Origin: Membranipora membranacea
Lineage: Eukaryota; Bryozoa; Gymnolaemata; Cheilostomatida; Membraniporidae
Direction: 5' to 3'
DNA: 64,000 bases
Assembly (NCBI GenBank): GCA_914767715.1
Contig: OU612065.1
Coordinates: 25,048,001 to 25,112,000, forward strand
Shown: piece after piece, positions 1 to 23,679 of the stretch
How the letters are laid out: each line of letters begins with the position of its first letter
Numbering within the stretch: the first letter of the stretch is position 1
Program-made: the position numbers and the translations under genes
Notes under the pieces: generated by a model
What the model was told of the DNA's origin: nothing
Seen by the model: the letters and a program-made list of their open reading frames with translations, nothing else
The model's database searches: none

Positions 1-2992
1 TAAAGAGAAAGTTATGCTACCGAACTGATTAATCTGTCAACTTCAAACGCAATTTTTTTTAAAACAACACTTGAGTTTTGCATTTGCAATGTTGCCAATT
101 AATGTGCAAGCCGCCGCCGTGTTGGCATTTGGTCTGAAATCGTAGTGACACTCTTACTCCTTGTCAACCGAGACAATTCTCTTAGATTTATGTGCAGTCA
201 CTTACATCCATAAAACAGGCAATAGATCATTTCAGCATTGTTAACTGCTAACTTATTAAAATTTGAACATTAAATCGTCTTTGATCTGTTTGGCAGATGT
301 ATGTAGGTTTGCATTTTTTACCATTCTACTAATAACTTGATTGTGGTAATAATAATTTATTAGGGAGCGAAACAATTTCATTACTCATGTCCTGTAATAG
401 AGACAATGACAGGAGACAATAAGGTACTAAACTTTCACTTTCATTACTATCTAGCACAAGTGTTAGCTATTTAGTACAATTTCGATAGATTTCCTCCAAC
501 GTTGTGAAGACCCAGAAAAGATCTTTGTTGAATGCTTGTTTGCTTTCGAGCAGACAACAGCATATCATTGACAAATAATTGAAATTTTAACTGAATGCTG
601 TGAACTGAATCAGCTTGTTTGTATTTTGAGCCTCATCAGACAAGACATAATGGAAAAGATACTAAAATACTCATTGATAATGGGCTCATTCCTAGATATA
701 ACTCATCTCACTTTGTTGTTAACGCCGGTTCCAAAAACAAAGCTATCTGTTAGGTCATGGCTTTTGGCTCGTTTCGTGGTGATGATGATGTGAGGCTATT
801 TAATTGATAGGAGAAACAAATAAGCCTTTTATTTAGTGAAAGCAAAATTCACAGTCCAATTTCTAAGATGCAGTCTCAATTTTTTACGTCTTTTCCATAA
901 CATTGGATTTCATTCTAGTCTCCAAATCAGAGCAGTCTGGTAGCTGGTAATTTTGTTCCGAAAACCAATAATTCAATAAATCCGTGCATATCACTTATTT
1001 TATCATTCATAAAGCTATGGATTCTGTGCGCATCATATCTTACAACATTGTAATTGCTGTAAACAGCGGAAAACAACTCGGCAATGCCGTCGGCAATGTC
1101 TATAGATCACAAGTTCATATCTCTTGTTTCATATCGTGGATTTATTTTTGAGTTGGATCGGTCTCAAGATGACTGATTAGAACAAAATTAGCCAATTCAT
1201 TTGATTCTGCGGTACAAACTTGTGCAAGAACTAAATATAACTTTCTTTAGAAGATAAGAGTTATCTCTAGGATTTACATAGGGGTTAGCGTTATATCATT
1301 ATGGTACGGTCTGTGATCTATAGCTTGAATACACATTCTTGCCCTTTGAGAGAACCGCTACCCAAAATAATTTGGTAACATTGACCGCACACCTACTGAA
1401 GATAAGAATCACCGTCATCACAGTACGACGTTCCTTGTCTGCCGCTGTAACATTCCTCATTCTCAGTCTATTTTTGTTGAGTCATTAGATTAGAAACGTT
1501 ACACTACACAGTCATCCGGAATTTGTTATGAATTTTTTGTAATGTGTACAGATTAATTTCAGTTAAAAGATGGCATTGATATCTTCACAAATTACGTTAG
1601 AAGATCTCCATATTTGACACAGCCGCATCAAACTTTGTAACCTTCAAACAGAGTGTCGTCACATGTACATGAATTTCGACAAACAAATTGATACAACTTT
1701 CCTGCAAAATCTGATAAATTACCCAGCACATTGTTATGCTGTGAGACAATCCTTTTATTTTGGTCCTTTTGGAAGTGAACTACTTTACTTCTTAGTCTTA
1801 CAAGTTAGCATTTTTTGCTTAAAAATAATAACTTATCATGGTATGTCGAGAAACAGAATGATAGATAGCTATATTATCATTTTTGACAGCTCTGCCTATC
1901 TTAGAATTGCTGTTGTCATGGAGTTTATATTATAAGATCCACGACCAGAATATCTGCTATAAAAAACAGCACTTGGGCCAACTTTCTAACAAGAAGGGTC
2001 ACTAATTTTCGCAACAATCCTGTCCTAGCTATTTAATTGACAGGCTGTCAATAATTGACGGATTTGTAGTCTGATTTGCGTTGAGCATTGATTGATTTAG
2101 CGTAACAGCCCGTAAAATCAATATGCACCAGCATTTAAATTCAAAGTTTGTCAATCAAGTATATGTAAATAATAAGAACTGTTTGATGTAAATTAATCAG
2201 GATTTACTAATCTTAAGTTATAGATTATTGATCTGTATAAATTTTATTGTTTAATTTAAATTCAAACGTAAGGGAACGCCTATGTTGTAAAACACTAAAG
2301 ATAATAGAGTAAGTTTACCGAAACAACAACTCATTTGTTATAAACACATCTTATGAACTCAAATTGGGTGTTAAATAACCCCTAATTTTGACAGTTAATT
2401 ATTTCAAAATGAAAACACTGAAGTGTTGTGTATGTAAACCAGGTGCGTTTATGTCGTCGCGCCATTGCCCATTTTATTTACACCCTGTGAAAAATATTCC
2501 TTCCTACACCATTTGTCATTACTATAGCATTCCAGTTGCTTACCACAATTGCCTTCGCTAATTTTATTAAAATTACCGATTAATTACTAAATTTGCATGA
2601 TTATCCTAATTAATGGCCATACGTGACATTGTGAGCTGCAAAGTGAAACCTCTCATAACTCATCAAAACAGTTATATTTGGATTTCCTGTTTCTTGATTA
2701 GTGTGGGGAGGAGCGGAAATGAATCCACAAATATGCGAGGGCATAAAAAAATTTGAGTGGAAGAACAAGTCACCTGTAAAGCTAGTAGAAAATGGGTGGT
2801 AGTAACAAAATGTTCTGTGAGCATGTAGACACAAAAATTTAAATGCAAAAAACCTTCTCTGCCCTTGGAAACGACGGGAAATACTGATAAATAATAAAAA
2901 AAAGCATTCAGCTTATGGGAGCTGACTTTGTTCTTTGTCATTTCACACTGGTATGCAAGAATACTGATAGGTTTACTTCTTTTTGCTTTCAG
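1..2992. other. intergenic stretch, no gene supported
   Basis: This AT-rich stretch has only short random-looking open frames. The longest, 1663-1935, has no recognisable motif, codon bias or flanking splice signals. A missing 5' exon of the cysteine-rich gene that starts by 2993 should lie here. One short candidate is ATG at 2409 running to a CAG|gtgcgt donor at 2442/2443, with the correct phase (one extra base). Its eleven residues are not a signal peptide, so I do not include it. Confidence 0.5.
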
Positions 2993-5900
2993 AGCCAAAT
3001 ATAATTCAAGACCCTCCGGATTCCTCATCTTCCGAAATAAAGACCAGAGAACAAGGGCCTCCAGCAAAGTGTCAGCCCAGATGTACCCCTGACTTCTGTC
3101 TCAAAAACCCCAGAGAGATATGCTCGGCAGTGTAAGTAAAATATAAAATATGAATAAGCTAGAATAGATGAAGTTTAATCCATTTGCCTGTATTCCAGTT
3201 ATTCCCTTCCACAGGCATGACCATTGGATTGGGAGCAACTCTATGTTTCCATGTGTCGATTTTGTAAGGATTTCGGGAGTAATCGCCCCATGGAAACAGC
3301 ATTAAAATCAAATTCCGATTGTGACGAATTACTTTTTGGACGGGAATATCCATGCCGTGTTTATTCGAGTTCAAGTCCCGGGCCGCAGCATATTCTTTTC
3401 ATGTTTTTCCCATCATGGGAATGGTTAGAATCCACTGGATTCTAACCATTCGAAATTGGAGTGAACCACAAAATCGACACATGGAAACATAGTGAATGCA
3501 GGCAATTGGGACCAAAACTCCAAATGCAGGCAAATGGACCAAAATTGGTCTAAAGCTAGAGGGATACAATAAATTAATGTCTATTTATAGAGTGATCTTT
3601 AGTTTAGGTGAGTGATTTAACGCTTCCTGTGAATGGAGCTGTCAGTGAGATCATGCCCACTGGTTTTCTTAGGCTCAGCATGTGTAATATTAGCTCTTAA
3701 CTCTGAGTTTTGTGGAATAACATTGGTGCATGACATAACCTGCACTCTTCCATTGTGGGAATTTGTGTACTAATCTGAATGATGCATATCGGCGAATCAC
3801 AGAATCACATCCGAATGAAAAACCAGACTGCCGTGGCTGAAGCTTCTGAATAAAGCTCTGCTGAAGCAGCTATTGTTGTACGGGTTAATGTGCGTCAGTT
3901 TTGTCGGCTGTAAACAAATACTCGAGTAACTGATCCTGAAAACAGTATACCACTTTCTGGTATTACCATATTGACTAAGCCGTTTCGAGAGTGTTTACCG
4001 AGTGGCAGAATCGTCAGTATTTGGGATGCGCTTTCTAAGGTTTTTGGAATGTGAAGCACACTTACCATTGCTCATCCCCATCTACCCACAATACATCCAT
4101 GCCAACAACAAGCATTAATCTGTTTCATCTGACTTAGAATTTACGGCTCATCCTTCAATAAACTTTGCCCGCTGAATAAGGGATAGGCTTTTGTGAATGG
4201 GTAAATTTAATGTCCTCATAGTGCTAACCATCATAGCACATGCCTGTCCTTGCAAAAAAAAGGAAACCATTCATTAATCCATAATTATTTTGCTATTCTT
4301 ATTCATATTTTATCATTAAAAGCTTATTACGTGGTAAATGATCTGACGCTGCAAAATGATAATGTAAATCCGATGTAAGATATTTATAATCCTGTGTTTC
4401 ATTGATGAATAGACTTCAGGCCATACCAACGCTATTATTCATCGCATTATTTAGATGTCATATGAATGGATTAACAGTATGGCTTTAGAAAACAAAATTA
4501 AAAATAACAAGTAATCAGATATGATCTACTCAAATCCTATATAAGATTATGAGTCAGATTATTGGATTTTTCTGTTAATCAAATGAACTGTTTTATTAAA
4601 GAAAGGATGGTGATGTGGGGAAGCCAATTGGCTAAATACTTTTTTTCTGTGCAACAATGCAAATGAGCTCATATATAGGACTTAAGAAATAAGTTTGTTT
4701 GTCATGGTATTTAATCAAAACTCGTTAAAAATGAAATATAAACTACCGGCTGGTCTCACCAGATATGATGTGGACAGCTATTTTATATATTTTGTATTTC
4801 AATTATTTTTTTTCAATTTTTGTAGTGACGTTGTGGATTTGAAAAGAGAGTGTCATGGATCTTGTCAGCACACGTCGTGTCAGGCCTGCTCATGGGTGGA
4901 TCCGGATCCAGACTGCGGAGCCTGTGCTTCCGACGACTTCAGATGTATCAAAAGATTCGCTAAATGTATCAAAAGAAACTTTTGCTCAAGACAGAAATTC
5001 CCGTGTAAACAAATAGGAGTAAGTATAGAGTCTAGAAGAAAGATTGCATCGAGAGCCCAACACACATCTCTCGACAAAATGATTCAATCAGGCTAAATAA
5101 CATGCTTGAGATTGCTGACAAAGCTCAACCCTGCAAGTGTGTGTGTGTCATTCATAGAGTTATTATATACTCCATGGTGTCATTATATATCATATTATTT
5201 GGACCATATATCGCAATTTGCTGAATGACATAAATGTATCAGAAAACACAATACCTATTACACAGCTGCGGGCAAAACCCAATCATCAGATAAGATTTGG
5301 AGAGGTTGTAGTTACCTAATTAGCTTGTGATTGCTTATTATACAGTTAGATCTGCAAGAGACTGGCAGATTTTGCGTCTACTTCTATGTAATTATTGGCG
5401 ATGAACTCTTATCAGACACCATCGAAATCTCAAATATTTTTGACAAGTACTCATTAAAGTGTTAGGTGTAATTGGATTTCCATCGCAGATCCCTAACCAC
5501 TGAAGTAAGAAACAGAATTTCGCACGAATTGAGCAGTTTTTCGCTAACATGTACAGGCACTCCAGAGATTGGTGCATTGTGATATCCGAGCCCGCATGAT
5601 TGTATTGTTGACACTTTACTAAGTGGGGTGGAAAAGCGTTGCACTCAAATAATAGCAGTTTCTCGGCAATTTCTTTGGGGTTTCTCAAGTTACCAAAAGG
5701 TAATTGACGGAACTGTGAAATAATATTTTGTCCCGTTTGAATAAACTCAGTGTCAATAAAGCGCAAGTTCATTGATTTTCTCCAGTGATTAATTATTCTG
5801 AAGATAGTATCATCATCAGAAAAATGTCTTCACTCACAATAAAATTCCAAATGTATAGGAGGGGAGTTATTTCTCATGTAACTTTATATGGCAATGTTGA

Positions 5901-6361
5901 CATACACTTTGTGACATGGAAATGAAGAAATAACTGCAAAGAACGATTTTGATCCATTAGCGTAATAGCGCTATCATTACACCGATTCATGCTTTCTCTT
6001 TGATATATAAATCTTCTACCTTGTTCGTGTATTTTGTTACATTTTATATCAGTGAAAGTCCCTCAAGCGAAAACTAATACCCTACATATAACACTTGTAT
6101 GGACTCACAGTCCTTTGAAGAGCTATGTTCCTACATTTGTTGACTGTTTAAGGAATTTCTACACGAATAGACATCCAAGTTGTGAAAACAGCATTCATGG
6201 AACACCCACGATGTGATGAAGACGACGGAAGCTTTTGGCAGCTTAAATTTCTATGTAACACTTTGGCACCCAATAATTTGTACGTTTCTGTTTACTTGCA
6301 GGACAACGATCATATTGGAAAGTTTCAGTGCATGGTACCAAAATGCTTAGATAAGTCATAG
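2993..6361 (+). CDS. predicted short cysteine-rich protein, family unknown (5' end missing)
   Basis: I do not recognise this protein. Three exons are inferred: 2993-3131, 4826-5018 and 6302-6361. Exon one follows a pyrimidine-rich tract and ttcag and ends at a gtaagt donor in phase 2. Exon two starts with the single base needed and ends in phase 0 at gtaagt. Exon three follows ttacttgcag, keeps the frame and stops at TAG (6359-6361). The joined frame has 16 cysteines: four in exon one (first part C-x3-C-x4-C), ten in exon two, two in exon three (CMVPKC). Exon two also has an acidic proline stretch, DPDPD, and a basic tail. Such density suggests disulfide-bonded secreted or extracellular material, which is inference, since no signal peptide exon was found. 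The reading frame could instead run on past 5018 to a stop at 5096 if that intron is not used. Agreement of phase and cysteine content across three exons is the main support. Confidence 0.5.
3156..3560. mobile_element. MITE copy 1, TAGACC family, 8-bp target duplication
   Basis: The element lies in the first visible intron of the cysteine-rich gene. It is flanked by the perfect 8-bp direct repeat AAGCTAGA at 3156-3163 and 3553-3560. The element ends read TAGATGAAG on the left (3165) and GGTCTA on the right (ends 3552), with matching inner arms containing ATTTGCCTG and its complement CAGGCAAAT. Inside are a perfect 24-bp inverted repeat (3241-3264 with 3469-3492) and a palindrome with 16-bp arms and one spacer base (3419-3451). 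There is no transposase frame, so it is non-autonomous. The 8-bp duplication and TAG ends resemble hAT elements; the superfamily is inferred. Confidence 0.75.
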
Positions 6362-7270
6362 TCATTGAGAATTATGAAGCAGTGAGAAAGCATTGAGAAT
6401 GGAGATTACGAATCAGCAACCCGGCAGCATTCACCTCCACTTTATCCAGCATTCAGCTAATAGATGCTCAAACCAAGACTCTCCCCTTCATCAGACTGAT
6501 GTATTATTTATAGTAGATAGGTTTGAGCTACGAAAAGGCGAATGATCTGATCTGATTTTCCCGTCTCAGATTCACACCTCGATGAGCAGCTGCTGTTTTG
6601 ACAGCGTCGCTCTGCCAATGCCAAAGACTGACCAGTTCTTTACTCAGAAGAGAAAACTTTCCTTCCTTCTGGTTTTTGCTGAACTTTTGCTTTTTATTTA
6701 TTTCTTATTTTAATACTGTATACTGGTTATTATAGCTTATGAATTATGAATATTGATAGTGCTCTCTCCATTTCAAACCTACGAGTTTAGTCGTCGTCGC
6801 AGTGTCTCCCATCACCCAGTGTGATGGTCATTCATTTCTCATTTATCAAATATGGCATTTTCAATTCTTTAGCAATCCCCTCTTGTTCAGTATAGTAGTT
6901 ATTTATGGTATGATGTACTAAAGAAGACACTGCCATGGGTCCACCTAGTAGATGAAAATTTTGAATATCAAGAGAGTTATGGTAGATTCTATTTTGTGTT
7001 ACCTAATAATCATTTTCTAAAACAATCTCCGACACTTATATTATATACCGACTTTTTGTTGTTCTTTTCGAGTGAGGTAAAACCGATGATGGGTTAGTGG
7101 GCATGTTTCCGTGCAGTCTTTGATAACATATCCAAACTAATTTGTTACGTATTTGATCTGGTCTACTCCCAATCATGTATTCCATGTTTTTTGAGCAATA
7201 TCACTTTCTTGTTATATTTCACTGTTATATTCCTGCAACATGTTTTGGTCTTCTTCACCTGTGATGAAGA

Positions 7271-7276
7271 AATAAA
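7271..7276 (+). terminator. candidate polyadenylation signal AATAAA
   Basis: AATAAA lies about 910 bases after the predicted stop of the cysteine-rich gene and is followed by an A/T-rich stretch and then GT-rich sequence. The hexamer is common by chance in AT-rich DNA. Confidence 0.2.
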
Positions 7277-10200
7277 GTCAGCTACACAAAAATTATAAAA
7301 TATTTGTGAGCCCCCTCATTCAGAATTCCTTCGTCCTCTATCATAGGTCACAATCTTTATATTGAGGAAAAGTTGTTTAGATTTTTCAACTTGCAACTTG
7401 AGGCGGGGCGAGTTAATGAGTGAAATGGAGTAAAAAATTTGAGCAGAAACATGACACGGCTGGTATTCCTGCATATTTATTATTAGCAGTATTACGATGA
7501 AACTGACAACATACAAAAATAGTTAGAGATGTAGTGATAGAAAACGAATATGCCTTTACAATTTTAATATTGAAAGCATGGAAATAGTAATCAATCTTTT
7601 TGAGTGGTCAACATCAGTGCCCACACGTCCAGCCTCTCCAGATTCTATTATCGGACAGTTTGAATATTTGACACATGATCGATCTTATGTTGCTGCAAAT
7701 GATTGAGAAAATCCGTTAAATTACTGTGAGATGAGAACTGTGATGGCTTGGTTGTGACTGTGGATCGCTCTGAGCATCATAAAATGGCTCTGAGATCTTC
7801 TAATGTCAGTTCTGCTAGCAGCCAACTGTTTTCAGAATTTCAGTGTTTTCTTTATAGTGACAGCTACAAAATATAAGAGGTAGAGCTTGTAAAAATAGTG
7901 GAAGATATTCCTTTAGGCATGACGTAAATACAGATATATCAAGAAATATCATTAGCAATTTATTTTATGTTGAGCAATAAAACACAATCGTGTGCTCAGC
8001 ACGAGGGAGGATTGTATCTCAGACATGCCTGTGATTTCACGCTGCTGTATGCCAGATGTTCACACTGTGGGTGAAGAAATTAAAAATTAGTTTGGTAATA
8101 GCCTTATCGCAGTAGAGAGAAGGAAACATAACTCCTAGTGTCAAAATCAAGCGCAACGTCATGCCACATCCACCCTCCCAGATGGATCTAGCTTTGACTT
8201 TTATTCAGAAGCAAATTTTTCAAATAGTAGACAATCAACTAAGCTCCTTAATGGCTCCTTAATCCAGACTTGTTCATTAATAGGTGCTAATTGGATAAAT
8301 TTATTTCACCACAATCCTTTTGTTTCAGTTCATAAGAGCTGTAAACATTGGTTGACATTGTTTTCTGAGGTCTGCTGACAACAAAAGTGTGTACGTAGCA
8401 GGCCACTGGAGTGTTTGTATGGCATGAATGGAGGGCTTGTCTTCTATTCAACGCTGTGATACTTGACATAGGTTTGAGGTGTAAACACTATAGTCTAACT
8501 AGCCTAATTTACCGAGCATCTTCTGTGAGAAATTGCTATCCTGGGTTCAAATCGGCTATCACTCTCATTTCCAGAAGTCGGATTATAACCGCACAAGCTG
8601 TTAAGAGCCTGTCACAAGCGCAGGAAATGGCCACTAATGCATCCTAATTATCAAAACCAATTTACATAGAGCTGCTTACTTTCTCAACTGTGCAACAGTG
8701 ATTAGGTGCTACACACGGTATTGAAATGTCCACCAGAACAGAATATCCATCAAGAATACCTATTTTAAAATTACACCGTCACGAAATTCAGTCTAATATC
8801 AAGTTCAACAATAAATTATTAAGATTAGAAGGTGGCTAAAAATGCATATGAAAATGAGTTGACTCACTTCCACGAAAGGTGAATAAATTACCCAGCCTTG
8901 TTTCTTAACAGGAAATTCATTTATTTGACAAAGAATTCCCGGACATTTTTTATATTTTTAGCGGCTAGCAATGTTGATTGTTCCAGAGTTGATTCACAGA
9001 TATTGCAGCTGTAGAGGCGAGACTAGTACAGGTATGCGTGGTATAATATTTGCAGAGTCATCACCATAAAAATTCTCAAAATAGTATATGTGAAAATAAG
9101 AATACATAAATAATCTTGCGCTGAATTGGATATGGTCACACAATCAACATTTGATTTTTAAATTTTTTTTCTCTCCTTGGCAATTAATTCGCTCCCAGGA
9201 AATAATCAGTGCTATGTAAGCAAGCGCCTTGTCATAACCTGTGATAGGTAGTGCCAGTAAAGAAGTAAGTGTGGGGGCTTGTCAAGTTTAATCCTATGAT
9301 TGTAATTGAGTCTGAGACAGGCATGTGACCATCATTGAGGAAAGTAAACTGTTTGCTTCTGGCCGTTCACACATTCCCAATACGTAAATCACCATTGATT
9401 AGGGCCGAGGATTATGAGTTCATATCAGTTATTTGATCATTTTTCAATCGTGTGGTTGCTAATGCTCATTTCCCCAAGCTACTGGAGAAAACCCCATATC
9501 GGATAATCGGAGCCAAATGAGCAGTGATATGTTAGGTAAAAATTTAAAGTGATTATTTTTAAATTATTAAAATATTTGAGATTAAATTCTAGTAATCTTG
9601 TTATGAGCGTTAGTAAGTAAGGTGGATAGTCTAGTCCATTTCGTGAGAGCGGAAGCAACTTATCCCTCAAAAAATAATTAAATACTCTTCACTCCAGCGA
9701 TATAACAAAATCAAATAACAAAAAATTATAAAATATGCATTAATTATCGAACATAATGTTCACGCACAACAACAATATTTTCATTTTCTATGCAAGGAAA
9801 TTATGCAAATATGATGGCGGGATGTCATTAGCAACTTTGGACCATCAATCTGATCAGATGTATGATTGCAGTAGAGACTACACGAGCTAGCCAAGTGTGC
9901 AACGGGATCACCAGCCATCAATGGCAGATTATCAGTTTACACACCATGATGCCAAGTCATCTGGATAGCTTGACACATCTGTGTCTTCTTAAATGCTCAT
10001 CCGCATTTTTAAGGAAAAAGTTGTTAGCATAATGTGTATAATTTTATTCTCTTATCCACGCAGTATTATTATTCATTGGTATCATGATAATTTTGGGCAA
10101 TTATTAAACGATTACTTATGAATTTGGGTAAATCATAGGGTATGGTGAGGCCAAATTATGCAGGTATAAGCTTGTTGTTTAGCCATCAGTATTAATCGAG

Positions 10201-10840
10201 CTGGCAGTGTCACTGCTCAACAGATATGTCCTCAGGATGCCCCAATACAGCTTATCATTTAAATATCATTTTTCCATTAATTTAATTAATGAGATATACA
10301 TTCCAAAAAGTGATTTTAACTCCTGCCAACTCTGATTATGTCATAAATAGAGACAGCTTAAAAGTCAAATGTAGTCTGCAGTTTTATGAAATATATCACA
10401 TATGAGTGAAATGTACTTTTGGTAATTTATGAATGACATCACGCAATGGTATAAAAACCATATAGATCTTTTTTCAATTATGACTAGATAAAATCCAATT
10501 AATTAACAGGATATTTCGTTTGAAAAACCAGCTCTTCAAAGCTAGTACCACATAGTACCGATCTCAGGGATTGTACAATTAAATGTGCAAATTAAGATAA
10601 ATCATAGCGAACAAGGACACCTCTATAATTAGCCGACCATTGACACAATATCGAACTAGGGTTAAAAAATAGGATAATCAGACACTGTATCAGTGTGACC
10701 TGAAAATCAGCCCATGTTTTCTCTGCCTAAACCACAATGATTTAAGTGTGTTGTCGCTTAGATTGGTGATGTGAGGCAGGCAGAATGTATACTGCTCAAG
10801 GCAGCACAACTTCCTAAATGCTCATCAAAACTTGGTGTTT

Positions 10841-10880
10841 GGTTCCATCAGGGAGTTTGGGACCCAAACTCCTTGGTTCC
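10841..10880. repeat. AGGGAGTTTGGG hairpin repeat, copy 1
   Basis: GGAGTTTGGG at 10852-10861 and CCCAAACTCC at 10863-10872 form a perfect 10-bp inverted repeat with a one-base spacer, framed by two direct copies of GGTTCCAT. Related sequences occur near 19926, 53350 and 58490, so this is a dispersed family. Confidence 0.6.
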
Positions 10881-11068
10881 ATTGAGATACTTGATATGAT
10901 ACTTGTTGGGCATGCTTATTTCATTTATCATTGATATCCGTCATTGTTGGCTGTGTTGTTTACGACCATTGCATCAGTCATTGATTTATGATGCTTACAC
11001 AGCAAATCGCAGTTTGGAACAGGCAAGAGCCTTCCATGCATTGAAGACAACTTTTTGACAGAATTACC

Positions 11069-22611
<11,543 letters not shown>

Positions 22612-22793
22612 GGTCTATACATGTAAAGTTGTAGGTTTAATTAACCAGGTCTAAAATATGTCCAACATTTCTATCAGTCTTAGCAACCCAAATGGATACA
22701 ACATCAAACACCATTAGCATTTACAAGAGGAATTAAGTGTAATTTCACTCAGAATAAAATCATCTTAAATTCACCAACTTAGTGTGTGAAGGA

Positions 22794-22856
22794 AAAACAA
22801 CATTAAATTCATGAATTTGCAATAATATTGCAAATTCATGAATTTAATGTTGTTTT
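22794..22856. repeat. perfect palindrome, 31-bp arms, upstream of CDK7
   Basis: The arms 22794-22824 and 22826-22856 are exact inverted copies around one central base. Each arm begins AAAACAACATTAAATTC and ends GCAATA. The centre lies about 215 bases upstream of the CDK7 start codon, within the expected promoter or 5' UTR. It could be a short MITE or a foldback. Confidence 0.85.
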
Positions 22857-23515
22857 ACATGTGAAATATTTTAGGCACAGACAGATTAGCTTGGCAAAAT
22901 TGAAGATTCTGTCCTGACCCTCCTTACTTACTTTGTTTGTATATTAACGTTTATATCAGGGGCGTTTTATTTATTCACAAAGTTTTACTGTGATAACTGT
23001 GTGATGCAGATTGAAGTGGTATCAAATATAAATAAATAAAAGTTACCCTGGCATGATCGATAATGTAGGCCTACAGAGTAAGCAAGGTCAGGACAGATAT
23101 ATAACAGAGTTGAGAGAAATCACTTAAAGATGGAGAATGTAATTCAGATCCAGCATTAATTGTAGACACTTGGTAGACCATCTACATGGATTTACTTGCG
23201 CGGGGAGTAATAATATGGACCAAAATTCTTTCTATGAGACTTACTTTTACCAATTTGCTAAGCTCAAATTTAAATCCTAAAAACTTTTGACATCACTGGT
23301 GATTACACGGTAATTACACGGAGCATAGCGTGTCTTGTCAAGATAGGCTACATTGAGCCATATTTAATAGCGTATATCATGATTACTGGTCTATTGATTT
23401 ATAATTCACTAGAAAATCAATATTTGCAGTGCACCTGCTGTGGCACACATTGTGACCTTGTCATTTAACCATAAGCTGAACTCAAAATTATTGTATTCCT
23501 ACACTTTTTCATATC

Positions 23516-23679
23516 TAATTTTCTTTTAAAAAAAGAAAATTAGCTTTCAAAAATCCATCTGCAGAGTCAAATAAAGTTGAGATATGTATGTAGTAGGCCA
23601 TGCCTGTGAGTATTGGTCCCCTTTGTTGCATGGTTGGGTACCAGCAATGAACTAAACTAAGGTTTAGTTCATTGGTACC
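23516..23679. repeat. two small palindromes in the CDK7-lipin spacer
   Basis: CTAATTTTCTTTT with its complement fills 23516-23543. At 23637-23679, GGTACCAGCAATGAACTAAAC is mirrored by GGTTTAGTTCATTGGTACC, differing by a small insertion. No flanking target duplication was clear. Confidence 0.5.

Larger units (their letters stand above)
6362..11068. other. intergenic stretch between convergent genes
   Basis: This holds the presumed 3' UTR of the cysteine-rich gene and the 3' flank of CDK7. Open frames are short and unlike coding exons. An AATAAA at 7271-7276 could serve the plus-strand gene. A hairpin repeat lies at 10841-10880. I see no other structure that I can support. Confidence 0.5.

Noticed and set aside
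1430-1490. Hydrophobic signal-peptide-like frame (SAAVTFLILSLFLLS)
   Set aside because: No ATG upstream in frame and no donor in the needed phase, so it cannot be tied to the cysteine-rich gene.
3159-3445. Short frames on both strands downstream of the first cysteine-rich exon
   Set aside because: Both lie inside MITE copy 1 and arise from its inverted repeats.
6034-6216. Possible extra exon of the cysteine-rich gene
   Set aside because: The acceptor at 6051-6052 gives a phase that does not join to the phase-0 end at 5018, and the frame has only two cysteines.
8411-8647. tRNA-like B box (GGGTTCAAATCGG) suggesting a SINE
   Set aside because: No convincing A box at the right distance and no tail or second copy in the window.
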